DNA of 64,000 nt. Source: JALYNX01 sp963749415. GTDB lineage: Bacteria; Actinomycetota; Acidimicrobiia; Spongiisociales; ZC4RG35. Positions 52,233 through 59,805 of this stretch are shown here, one piece after another. The position numbers were made by a program, and so were the translations under genes. The notes beneath the pieces are model-generated. The model was not told the DNA's origin, ran no database searches, and was given only the letters and a program-made list of their open reading frames with translations. The stretch covers positions 2,108,001-2,172,000 of the forward strand of contig CAVVMG010000001.1 in NCBI GenBank assembly GCA_963749415.1. The letters run 5' to 3'. Each line of letters opens with the position of its first letter. The stretch's first letter is position 1.

Positions 52233-52619
52233 TCAACCCATCGCCAGGCGGCTCGGGACCTTCGTTCCTTGATGGAAGATCACCTGCCAGCGCCCTTCGT
52301 CTTTCAGCCATACCGAGCTACGGCGCGCCTCCTGGTTCTGCCCCACCGAGCGGTAGGTGACCAGGGCGACATCCGCGGACAGCATTCGAGCCTCGAATTC
52401 CCGGATCGTTATCTCGCCGGAGGTCTCCCGATTCATCATCCTGATCATGGTTTCCCGGTCGTAGACCCGGCCCGAGCTCCCATATTCCTTGAACTGCGGG
52501 TGGAGCAGTAACTCGACAGCAACTCGCGAATGCCTCACCTCGGGGTCGAGGAGCATCCGTTCCAGGTCGAGCAGCTCGGTTTGGGATCTGCTCCGGGTGC
52601 TGCGGGATCGGTCTGTCAT
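52233..52619 (-). CDS. DUF4440/SnoaL-like NTF2-fold protein
   Basis: A 128-residue protein of the NTF2-like superfamily. The pattern (LLDLERMLLDPEVRHSRVAV ... LLHPQFKEYGSSGRVYDRET ... VALVTYRSV ... RRSSVWLKDEGRWQVIFHQG) matches DUF4440. ATG at 52619 was chosen since the upstream part looks like antiframe. Function is unknown. Confidence 0.75.
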   Translation of the reverse strand: MTDRSRSTRSRSQTELLDLERMLLDPEVRHSRVAVELLLHPQFKEYGSSGRVYDRETMIRMMNRETSGEITIREFEARMLSADVALVTYRSVGQNQEARRSSVWLKDEGRWQVIFHQGTKVPSRLAMG

Positions 52620-52713
52620 GCGGCGCCAGAGCTTACGGGCATCGAATCCTTCTACAAGCGCCGCTGCGGCGTCGCTGGCCGCCCGTGAGACCCGGCACCG
52701 CCCCGGACGGCGG

Positions 52714-52719
52714 TACAAT
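52714..52719 (+). promoter_or_regulatory. -10 element of a probable leaderless gene
   Basis: TACAAT ends nine bases before the GTG start at 52729 and there is no ribosome site between. Transcription would begin almost at the start codon. No -35 hexamer is evident. Confidence 0.45.
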
Positions 52720-52728
52720 CCGGCATCC

Positions 52729-53193
52729 GTGACCAAGCCCACGCTGTATTTCGCCTACACCGCGTTCCTCGACCCGGATCGGCTTCATGCCGTGGCGCCC
52801 GACGCCCGGTTCGCGTTCACCGCCCATTTCCCCGAAACCAAGCTCACCTTCGTGGCCGGTGAGGACGGAATTGGGGCGGTCCCGACACTCGTCGCCGACA
52901 CCGGTCACACGGTTTGGGGTGGTGTCTTCGAAATCCCGGAGCGCCAGGTGCCCGCCCTCACCGAGGCCGAGGAAGCCGAAGGGCGAGTGGCCGGATGGGA
53001 ACAGAAGGCGGTCGACCGCGAAGGCAACAAATACGACTGCCTCACCTTTGTCGCCAAAGGGTCACCCAATGGCGACCACCGGCCCGACGCCGACTATCTG
53101 ACCGCGATGGTCAGCGGCGCTCGCCATTGGTCGCTCCCCGCAGGCTGGGTCCTCGGCCTCGAGGACCTGGGGGACGACCCGCTCTTCAGCTGA
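52729..53193 (+). CDS. Gamma-glutamylcyclotransferase-like (AIG2-like) protein
   Basis: A 154-residue protein with the GGCT/AIG2-like fold pattern: an N-terminal strand LYFAYTAFLDPDRL, then PTLVADTGHTVWGGVFEIPE, and an acidic helix ALTEAEEAEGR that could hold the catalytic Glu. The YGSNL substrate loop of the family is replaced by YTAFL, so the usual gamma-glutamyl chemistry is doubtful. It appears to be a leaderless, free-standing gene. Confidence 0.65.
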   Translation: MTKPTLYFAYTAFLDPDRLHAVAPDARFAFTAHFPETKLTFVAGEDGIGAVPTLVADTGHTVWGGVFEIPERQVPALTEAEEAEGRVAGWEQKAVDREGNKYDCLTFVAKGSPNGDHRPDADYLTAMVSGARHWSLPAGWVLGLEDLGDDPLFS

Positions 53194-53211
53194 GAGGGCC
53201 CATCCTCGGGC

Positions 53212-53934
53212 CTATACCTGGTCTCCTAGCTCTTCGATCGTGTCCGTCGTCTCCGCCCAGATCTCCTCCGGCGGGAACAGCCGGTAGAGGCCGTACGCGA
53301 TGACCGCCCCCACAAGCGGGAACACGATGTAGACCCAGAGCTCGGAGAGGGCATTCGGATCCCCGGAGACCACCGCCGGCCCGAACGAGCGCGCCGGGTT
53401 GACCGATGCTCCCGAGAAGGGGATTCCGGAGATGTGGACGCCGACCAGGGTTAGGGCGATCGCTATCGGTGCATGGTTGCCCCCGGTCCTGGTCACGGCC
53501 AGGATCACCCATACGAAGACCACGGTCAGGACCACCTCGACCAGGATCCCGGTCGACAACTTCTCGTAACCGGTGGTGGTCGCTGCCACCGCCAGTCGGC
53601 TCGAAGCGGCCCACACCACGAGGGAGGCGACACCGGCCCCGGCGAACTGGGCGATCCAGTAGCCGACCGCGTCGCTGAACGAAGTCCTCCCGTCGAGGAG
53701 CATCGCCAGAGTCACCGCCGGGTTGAAATGGGCCCCGGAGATATGGCCCAACGCCCAGATGCCGGCTAGCAGGGCGAGGCCGAACCCGAATGCGATCGGG
53801 ATCAGGGCAGGCAGGCCTTCCTGGGCCAGAGTGCCCAGGATCGCCAACGACCCGAGAAACACCAGCACAAAGGCCCCCATGAATTCCGCGAGATACCTGT
53901 GGATCACCATTTGAGAGCTCCTCCTCTTGGCCAT
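53212..53934 (-). CDS. MIP family aquaporin
   Basis: A 240-residue six-helix channel. The two NPA boxes are GAHFNPAVT and GASVNPARS. The His 12 residues before the second NPA Asn and the following Arg match the narrow water-selective filter of AqpZ rather than a glycerol channel. An acidic tail of about 20 residues follows the last helix. It is divergent from an SDR gene. Confidence 0.9.
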   Translation of the reverse strand: MAKRRSSQMVIHRYLAEFMGAFVLVFLGSLAILGTLAQEGLPALIPIAFGFGLALLAGIWALGHISGAHFNPAVTLAMLLDGRTSFSDAVGYWIAQFAGAGVASLVVWAASSRLAVAATTTGYEKLSTGILVEVVLTVVFVWVILAVTRTGGNHAPIAIALTLVGVHISGIPFSGASVNPARSFGPAVVSGDPNALSELWVYIVFPLVGAVIAYGLYRLFPPEEIWAETTDTIEELGDQV

Positions 53935-54139
53935 TGGGTTTGACCCGCGGCCGTCCTCGAAGGTTTCGAACCATGATCAGCCTATTTGCGGATCGAAGAA
54001 CCCTCTGGATTTCGGGTGGCAACGGACATAGAGACCAAAAGGCGCCGTAACGATTGTTGGCTCCATCTACGGTTTGGACCATGGCAGGCCGCTGAACCCC
54101 GACGATTCGACCCTTCCGCTCTCGACTCTGGAGGTTCTC

Positions 54140-54955
54140 ATGTCCCGGCCACTGCCACTTGCTGGTCGCGTCGCGATCGTCACCGGAGCCAATCACGGCA
54201 TCGGTGCCGCGAGCGCACAGGAGCTCGCAAAGCTCGGCGCCGACGTCCTCATCACCTACCTGCGCAACACCAACCCGGCCACGGGCGACGTCCCCCCCGA
54301 ATATGGGCTCGCCCGAGCCCGCGACGGGTCGGCGGTCGCCGCCGCGATCGTCGAGCTCGGCTCGCGGGCCCTGGCTGTGGAAGCCGACCTCACCGATGCC
54401 GCCACGATCCCGGCCTTGTTCGACCGCGCCGAAGCGGACCTGGGCCCGGTGGACATCATGGTCAACAACGCCAGCGGGTGGACTGCAGACACCTTCGCCT
54501 CGACGCGGGCCTCGTTGGGCATCGACCGCTCCCCGGTGACCCCGACGACCATCGATCAGGTGATGGCGGTTGACGCACGCGCCGCAGCCCTGATGATCTC
54601 CGAGTTCGGTCGGAGATTGCTGGATAGAGCGGGGTCATGGGGGCGGATCATCGGTCTCACGTCTGGTGGGCCAAGCGGGTTTCCCACGGAGGTGACCTAC
54701 GGCGCTGCCAAGGCGGCTCAGGAGAACTACACGATGTCGGCAGCGACCGAGCTCGCCCCCCATGGCGTGACCGCCAACCTGGTTCGACCGGGGGTGACCG
54801 ACACCGGCTGGGTGAACGAGGAGGTGCGCGCCTTCGTCGAAACCAGCTCGGGACACACCCACGTCGCCACTCCGGAGCAGGTGGCCAAGGTCATCGGCTG
54901 GTTGTGCACCGATGACGCGGCTCTGGTCACGGGGAATGTGATCCAGCTCCGCTGA
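54140..54955 (+). CDS. Short-chain dehydrogenase/reductase
   Basis: A 271-residue classical SDR. The cofactor loop is VTGANHGIGAAS, the NNAG motif reads VNNASG, and the triad lies in GLTSGGPSGFPTEVTYGAAK. A linker insertion after the second strand (NPATGDVPPEYGLARARDG) is longer than usual. ATG at 54140 has GGAGG 6 bases upstream. The substrate is unknown. Confidence 0.88.
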   Translation: MSRPLPLAGRVAIVTGANHGIGAASAQELAKLGADVLITYLRNTNPATGDVPPEYGLARARDGSAVAAAIVELGSRALAVEADLTDAATIPALFDRAEADLGPVDIMVNNASGWTADTFASTRASLGIDRSPVTPTTIDQVMAVDARAAALMISEFGRRLLDRAGSWGRIIGLTSGGPSGFPTEVTYGAAKAAQENYTMSAATELAPHGVTANLVRPGVTDTGWVNEEVRAFVETSSGHTHVATPEQVAKVIGWLCTDDAALVTGNVIQLR

Positions 54956-54963
54956 CCAAAGCG

Positions 54964-54993
54964 AAGAGGACTCCCCTATCGGGGAGCCCTCTT
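54964..54993 (-). terminator. Bidirectional hairpin between SDR gene and rnpB
   Basis: The stem AAGAGG-CTCCCC/GGGGAG-CCTCTT has one mismatch and a 4-base TATC loop. It lies just past the rnpB 3' end and just past the SDR stop, so it could end transcription from both sides. There is no clear T tract on either strand. Confidence 0.55.
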
Positions 54994-55001
54994 CACGGTG
55001 C

Positions 55002-55340
55002 GAGCCTGTCTGTAAGCCGGATTCTGTCTTAGACGACCATCCATCTCGGCGCACCGTTGCCGATGCGCTCATGCGGCCTACCCGGGACACATCGGCGGGC
55101 CACCGCGTCCCTGCTTGGCCTTGCTCCGGGTGGGGTTTGCCTAGCCGCCCGGTCACCCGGGACGCTGGTGAGCTCTTACCTCACCGTTTCACCCTTGCCT
55201 GATCCCGCAATGCGGGCCATCGGCGGTCTGCTCTCTGTTGCACTTGCCGTCGGGTCGCCCCGCCTGGGTGTTACCCAGCACCATGCCCTGTGGAGTCCGG
55301 ACTTTCCTCGATCTCGCGACCGCGGCCGTCCGACAGACTC
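55002..55340 (-). ncRNA. rnpB: RNase P RNA, bacterial class A
   Basis: On the minus strand the conserved GAGGAAAGTCCGGACTCC stretch (P4 5' side region) lies near the 5' end. The highly conserved AGACAGAATCCGGCTTACAG stretch closes the 3' end. The terminal sequences GAGTCTGTC and GACAGGCTC pair perfectly as P1 (with one G-U). Length of about 340 nt fits class A RNA. It is the catalytic part of the enzyme that trims tRNA 5' leaders. No protein gene lies in this interval. Confidence 0.95.
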
Positions 55341-55352
55341 GACTTCCGCATT

Positions 55353-55733
55353 TTAGGCCGCTGGCCGCCGTTTTCTCCTCCCCGCCAGCCATCCCGCGGC
55401 CCCGGAGACCACGGCCGCGATCAGGGCCAGCCAGAGCACCGAGCCGGTCCCGGCCGGGCTCCCACCGAGCCGGGCGACGACGAGGATCAGACCAGCAAGG
55501 AGCAGGCCGGTGACCGCCCCGTGGAACCTCTCCGAATGACGGGCCATAGTCCCGGACACCCAACCCGCCACCGCGAGACCGATCACCACCCCGACGACCA
55601 ATCCGACGTCTGCTCCTTCGCTGACGTCGAAGAGGGTGAGTGCACCGCTGGTGATCAAAGCGGCCAGCGTTGCGGAGAGGCCACCGGCCCCGATTCCGAG
55701 CCCGATCGCTCCGATGTTGAGTGCGGCCAGCAT
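55353..55733 (-). CDS. Hypothetical four-helix membrane protein
   Basis: A 126-residue protein with about four hydrophobic segments (IGAIGLGIGAGGLSATLAAL; VGLVVGVVIGLAVAGWVSG; VTGLLLAGLILVVARL; SVLWLALIAAVVSGAAGWLA) and a basic C terminus. No family was recognised. ATG at 55733 was chosen because the longer frame is otsA antiframe. It lies upstream of rnpB and divergent from otsA. Confidence 0.65.
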   Translation of the reverse strand: MLAALNIGAIGLGIGAGGLSATLAALITSGALTLFDVSEGADVGLVVGVVIGLAVAGWVSGTMARHSERFHGAVTGLLLAGLILVVARLGGSPAGTGSVLWLALIAAVVSGAAGWLAGRRKRRPAA

Positions 55734-55765
55734 CCGCCGACGATCTTGGCACGCCAGGGGATCGG

Positions 55766-55771
55766 TATGGT
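55766..55771 (+). promoter_or_regulatory. Probable -10 element of otsA, leaderless
   Basis: TATGGT ends eight bases before the otsA ATG at 55780. The pattern is the same as for dinB and the GGCT-like gene. No ribosome site lies between. Confidence 0.3.
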
Positions 55772-55779
55772 CAGCAGCG

Positions 55780-57168
55780 ATGGCCGGAAGCCCCTCGAAG
55801 CGCCCCCTGGTGGTGGCCGCGCACCGCCTACCGGTCGCCAGGGACGGGGAAACCGGCAAATGGGCGACCAGCCCGGGCGGCCTGGTCGCCGCCCTGGCCC
55901 CGGTCCTCCGAGAGCGGGGAGGGGTGTGGGTGGGATGGGACGGCAGCCCCGAAGGGCCCGAGGAGACCTTCGAAGTCGAAGGCATCACCAACCATTCGGT
56001 GGCGCTGAGTGACGACGAGATCGAGAATCACTACGACGGGTTCTGCAACGGGACTATCTGGCCGCTGTACCACGACGCGATCCGCCCCCTCGAGTTCCAT
56101 CGCCATTGGTGGCGTCCTCACCAAGGGGTCAACGAGCGCTTCGCCGATGCCATTGCCGGATTTGCCGACAAGCGAAGCACCAGGGTCTGGGTCCACGACT
56201 ATCAGCTGCAACTGGTCCCCCGCTTCCTTCGGGAGCGCCTTCCTGAGGCCTCCATCGGCTTCTTTCTCCACATCCCGTTTCCGCCGATCGACATCTTCGA
56301 GCGGCTCCCCTGGCGAGCCCAGGTCCTCGAGGGCCTGCTCGGCGCCGACTACCTGGCTTTCCAGACCAAACGGGCGGCTCTCAACTTCGCCGCGGCGGCC
56401 AGGGAGATCACCGGTGCCCGGGGACCGGCCTCCGCTCTCGAGCACGGCGGGCGGATCGTCAGATGCCAGGCGGTGCCGATCTCGATCGACGTCGATCACA
56501 GCGTTCGCTCGGCGGCGTCGTCGACTGCGAGGGCGGCAGCCGCTCGGATCCGCTCGGATTTGGGCAGCCCGGATCACGTCATCCTCGGCGTCGACCGTCT
56601 CGACTACACCAAGGGGATCGACCTCCGTCTCCGCGCCTTCGAGGTGATGCTCGACCGCCATCCCGAGCTCCAGGGGCGGGTTTCGATGGTGCAAGTGGCA
56701 GTCCCCAGCCGGGAGGACGTCGAGGAGTATCAGACGATCCGGCGTCGGGTCGAGGAGATGGTGGGGCGGATCAACGGGCGATTCGGTCGGGCGGCCTGGG
56801 TCCCGGTGCACTATCTCTACCGGAATCTCGACTTCGAGGAGCTGGTGGGCGCCTACCTGGCCGCCGACGTGATGCTGGTCACACCGCTCCGGGATGGCAT
56901 GAACCTGGTAGCCCTGGAGTACGTGGTGACCCGGCTCGATAACAGCGGCGTCCTGATCCTGAGTGAGTTCGCCGGCGCCGCCGAGCGGCTGGGCGACGCC
57001 CTGATCGTGAACCCGTACGACCTCGACGCCCTGGCCTCCTCTCTCCACGAGGCGATCACAATGAGCTCGATGGAGCAGAACAAGCGGATGTCACGATTGC
57101 GCCGGGTCGTCTTGCGTTGGGATGTTCACGCCTGGGCCCGTCACAACCTGGAGGCCATCGGGGCGTGA
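55780..57168 (+). CDS. otsA: Trehalose-6-phosphate synthase
   Basis: A 462-residue GT20 enzyme that makes trehalose-6-phosphate from UDP-glucose and glucose-6-phosphate. Motifs are VVAAHRLPVA, TSPGGLVAAL, VWVHDYQLQLVPRFL, HIPFPP, GVDRLDYTKGIDLRL and LRDGMNLVALEYV. It overlaps otsB by four bases (GTGA), so both steps are co-produced. Trehalose serves as an osmoprotectant, which pairs well with the betaine transporter in this window. Confidence 0.95.
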   Translation: MAGSPSKRPLVVAAHRLPVARDGETGKWATSPGGLVAALAPVLRERGGVWVGWDGSPEGPEETFEVEGITNHSVALSDDEIENHYDGFCNGTIWPLYHDAIRPLEFHRHWWRPHQGVNERFADAIAGFADKRSTRVWVHDYQLQLVPRFLRERLPEASIGFFLHIPFPPIDIFERLPWRAQVLEGLLGADYLAFQTKRAALNFAAAAREITGARGPASALEHGGRIVRCQAVPISIDVDHSVRSAASSTARAAAARIRSDLGSPDHVILGVDRLDYTKGIDLRLRAFEVMLDRHPELQGRVSMVQVAVPSREDVEEYQTIRRRVEEMVGRINGRFGRAAWVPVHYLYRNLDFEELVGAYLAADVMLVTPLRDGMNLVALEYVVTRLDNSGVLILSEFAGAAERLGDALIVNPYDLDALASSLHEAITMSSMEQNKRMSRLRRVVLRWDVHAWARHNLEAIGA

Positions 57169-57875
57169 TCGACTTCCTGGGCTCGGTTCCGTCCCTGCTC
57201 GTGGCATCCGACTTCGACGGCACTCTCAGCGAACTGGTCGACGACATCCTCGCTGCACTCCCGATTCCCCGAGCGGTCGATGCCTTGAAGCGCCTCGCCG
57301 GGACACCCGGCACCCATGTCGCCATCATCTCGGGGCGACGCCGGTCCGACCTCGTGGAGCGGTTCGACGACAGGCGGTTCATCCTGATCGGGGAGCACGG
57401 GGCCGACGGCGGCGGAGGGATGTTGGCCGAGTCACCGGCACTCACCGGGATCAGGGCCCGGATCTCCGAGCTGAGCCGCGAGGTGCCGGGGTCACTGGTC
57501 GAGCAGAAGAACCACTCTGTGGCGTTCCATTACCGCACGGCTGAGAACCCGGACGCCGCGGTGGAGGAGATAAGGAGGCTGGCCGCAGACTCGGTCGGGA
57601 TCACCCTGCTCGACGGCAAGAACATTCTCGAGCTGACCGACTCCACGACGGACAAGGGAAAGGCGCTCTCCGCCCTCAGGTTGTCCCTTGCAGCCAACTA
57701 CGTTCTGTTCATCGGGGACGATGTCACCGACGAGACTGTGTTCGGCATGCTGCGACCGCCCGATGTGACCGTCCATGTCGGCTCCGGCCCGACCCTGGCC
57801 CAGGCAATGGTCCCCGACCCGGAGGCGGTAGCCGATCTCCTCGAGCAGCTGGCAACGGCGCGGGAGGCTCTCTGA
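57165..57875 (+). CDS. otsB: Trehalose-6-phosphate phosphatase
   Basis: A 236-residue HAD phosphatase that removes phosphate from trehalose-6-phosphate. The nucleophile motif is VASDFDGTLSEL, VAIISGRRRSD is motif II, and FIGDDVTDETVF is the acidic motif. GTG at 57165 overlaps the otsA stop. It is followed directly by the SRAP gene. Confidence 0.94.
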   Translation: MIDFLGSVPSLLVASDFDGTLSELVDDILAALPIPRAVDALKRLAGTPGTHVAIISGRRRSDLVERFDDRRFILIGEHGADGGGGMLAESPALTGIRARISELSREVPGSLVEQKNHSVAFHYRTAENPDAAVEEIRRLAADSVGITLLDGKNILELTDSTTDKGKALSALRLSLAANYVLFIGDDVTDETVFGMLRPPDVTVHVGSGPTLAQAMVPDPEAVADLLEQLATAREAL

Positions 57876-57878
57876 TAC

Positions 57879-58556
57879 ATGTGCGGCAGGTTCTCGATCA
57901 CCGGTGATCTCGACTTCTACGCCGAGTACTTCGGCGTCGACGATGTGATCACCGGTTCGTTGGACCCGAACTGGAACGTCGCACCCACCGACCCGATCTA
58001 TGTGATCAACGAACGCGACGGGAAGCGGCTTCTCGACTCCATGCGGTGGGGGCTGGTCCCCTACTACGCCGGGGACGACAAGAAGATCCACATCAACGCC
58101 CGGCTGGAGTCGGTCGCCACCTCCGGGGCATTCCGCGATTCGTTCTCACGGCGCAGATGCCTGATCCCGGCCGATGGCTTCTATGAGTGGGAGCCGGCCA
58201 CCGAGGGCCGAGCCCCGCACTGGGTCTACCGGGCCGACGGGTTCCCGATGGCCTTCGCCGGGATCTGGTCGACGCGGAAGGTCGGCGATGAATGGGATCG
58301 GAGCTGCTCCATCATCACCACCGGGGCCGATGGCGTGGTGCGTCACATCCACGATCGAATGCCCGTATCTCTGGTGCCTGACTCCTGGGATGCTTGGCTC
58401 GACCGGGACCTCCGCGAAGCTGAGGCGGCGCTGGGGCTGGTCGAGCCCATCGATGCGGATCTGATCATGGAGCACCGTGTCTCCAAACAGGTGAACTCGG
58501 TGCAGAACAATGGGCCCGAGCTTCGGGAGAAGGTAGAGCCAGAAACCCTGTTTTGA
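57879..58556 (+). CDS. SRAP domain protein (HMCES/YedK)
   Basis: A 225-residue protein that forms a covalent link to abasic sites in single-stranded DNA and protects them. Cys2 (MCGRFS) is the catalytic nucleophile after Met removal. HINARLESV, ADGFYEWEP and HIHDRMPV hold the other active-site residues. It starts three bases after otsB, an unusual partner for a DNA repair gene. Confidence 0.94.
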   Translation: MCGRFSITGDLDFYAEYFGVDDVITGSLDPNWNVAPTDPIYVINERDGKRLLDSMRWGLVPYYAGDDKKIHINARLESVATSGAFRDSFSRRRCLIPADGFYEWEPATEGRAPHWVYRADGFPMAFAGIWSTRKVGDEWDRSCSIITTGADGVVRHIHDRMPVSLVPDSWDAWLDRDLREAEAALGLVEPIDADLIMEHRVSKQVNSVQNNGPELREKVEPETLF

Positions 58557-59761
58557 GCCAGGGAGCGCTGCGCCGGGAGATGGGCCTGGGTGGCGCGGTG
58601 GTCACCGGGCTCGGCTCCGTCCTCGGCACCGGTGCCTATGTGTCGATCGGCATCGCCTCCGGGCAATGGGGAGACGCGGTCATCTACGCCATCCCGCTAG
58701 CCGGTGTGGTGGCCCTGTGCAGCGGGCTCTCCTCCGCCCATCTGGCCGGACGTTTTCCCGTCGCCGGGGGAACATACGAGTACGCCTATCGGACCCTGGG
58801 CTCGTACTGGGGGTTCACCGCCGGCTGGCTGTTCCTCCTCGCCAAGACCGCATCGGCCGCGAGTGCAGCCCTCGGTGTGGCGCTCTATCTGGGGGTTGCT
58901 TTCTCGCCACTGGCCGGAGCGGCAGCCACAGCGGCGGTGACCGGGCTGGTCGCCCTCGGTCTGCGACGGACGACGGTGGTCAACAGTGTGCTGGTGACCG
59001 TGACCATCCTCGGGTTGCTTGCCTTCACGATGGCCGGCCTCGCCGGGCCTGGTGAGATCGACTTGGGAATGACCGAGGCCGACCCGTTGTGGTTGGAGGG
59101 CCTGCTGCCTGCGATCGCCTTCCTGTTCGTGGCTTTCACCGGGTACGGGAGGGTGGCCACCCTCGGCGAGGAGGTCGAGACACCGGGGAAAACGGTCCCC
59201 CGAGCGGTGGTGATCACCCTGACGATCGCAGTGGTTCTCTACATGGGCGTGGAACTGGCCGGGCACAGCCTCTACGGCGCTGGTTGGGGATCGATCCTCG
59301 ACAACGGGTTGACCCTGGCCGACCTGATTCCACCACCATGGTCGAAGGTGGTCGCAGTCGGCGCCGTCACCGCAATGCTCGGCGTGCTCCTCAACCTCGT
59401 TCTTGGGCTTTCAAGGGTCTGGCTCGCCATGGGCAGACGAGGTGACATGCCCCAGGCGTTGTCCCATCTCGACCAACGCTCCCAGCCGATATTGGCCGTC
59501 TGGCTCTCCGGAGCGCTGGTCGCCGCCCTCTGCCTGGTGGGCGATATCGCCGTCACCTGGTCGTTCTCCGCCTTCTCGGTCCTGCTCTATTACGGCATCA
59601 CCAACCTGGCGGCGTTGTCCATCGACCGGAAGCGATGGACGGCCTGGGTGGGCCTTCTCTCATGCCTGCTCCTCTCCTTGTATGTCGGCCTGGCTACCTG
59701 GTTGGTTGGAACCGCCCTTCTTGCTGCCGGCGTTGTCTGGAAACGACAACGACGAGCTTGA
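58553..59761 (+). CDS. APC family amino acid permease
   Basis: A 402-residue transporter with about twelve helices. The family's first helix motif is TGLGSVLGTGAYVSIGIASG. A Gly/Pro-rich second segment (FPVAGGTYEYAYRTLG) and the inner-face FTGYGRVATLGEEVETPGKT loop follow. TTG at 58553 overlaps the SRAP stop (TTGA). The substrate is unknown. Confidence 0.88.
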   Translation: MSQGALRREMGLGGAVVTGLGSVLGTGAYVSIGIASGQWGDAVIYAIPLAGVVALCSGLSSAHLAGRFPVAGGTYEYAYRTLGSYWGFTAGWLFLLAKTASAASAALGVALYLGVAFSPLAGAAATAAVTGLVALGLRRTTVVNSVLVTVTILGLLAFTMAGLAGPGEIDLGMTEADPLWLEGLLPAIAFLFVAFTGYGRVATLGEEVETPGKTVPRAVVITLTIAVVLYMGVELAGHSLYGAGWGSILDNGLTLADLIPPPWSKVVAVGAVTAMLGVLLNLVLGLSRVWLAMGRRGDMPQALSHLDQRSQPILAVWLSGALVAALCLVGDIAVTWSFSAFSVLLYYGITNLAALSIDRKRWTAWVGLLSCLLLSLYVGLATWLVGTALLAAGVVWKRQRRA

Positions 59762-59805
59762 AACCGGGGCCCAATTACCCTGCGCGACAGCCGGGAGCCC
59801 TCCTG

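Noticed and set aside
53967..53980. Near-palindrome GGTTTCGAACC between the aquaporin and SDR genes
   Set aside because: It is short and imperfect and resembles neither the LexA box nor a known operator. The remaining 200 bases show no clear promoter or RNA gene.
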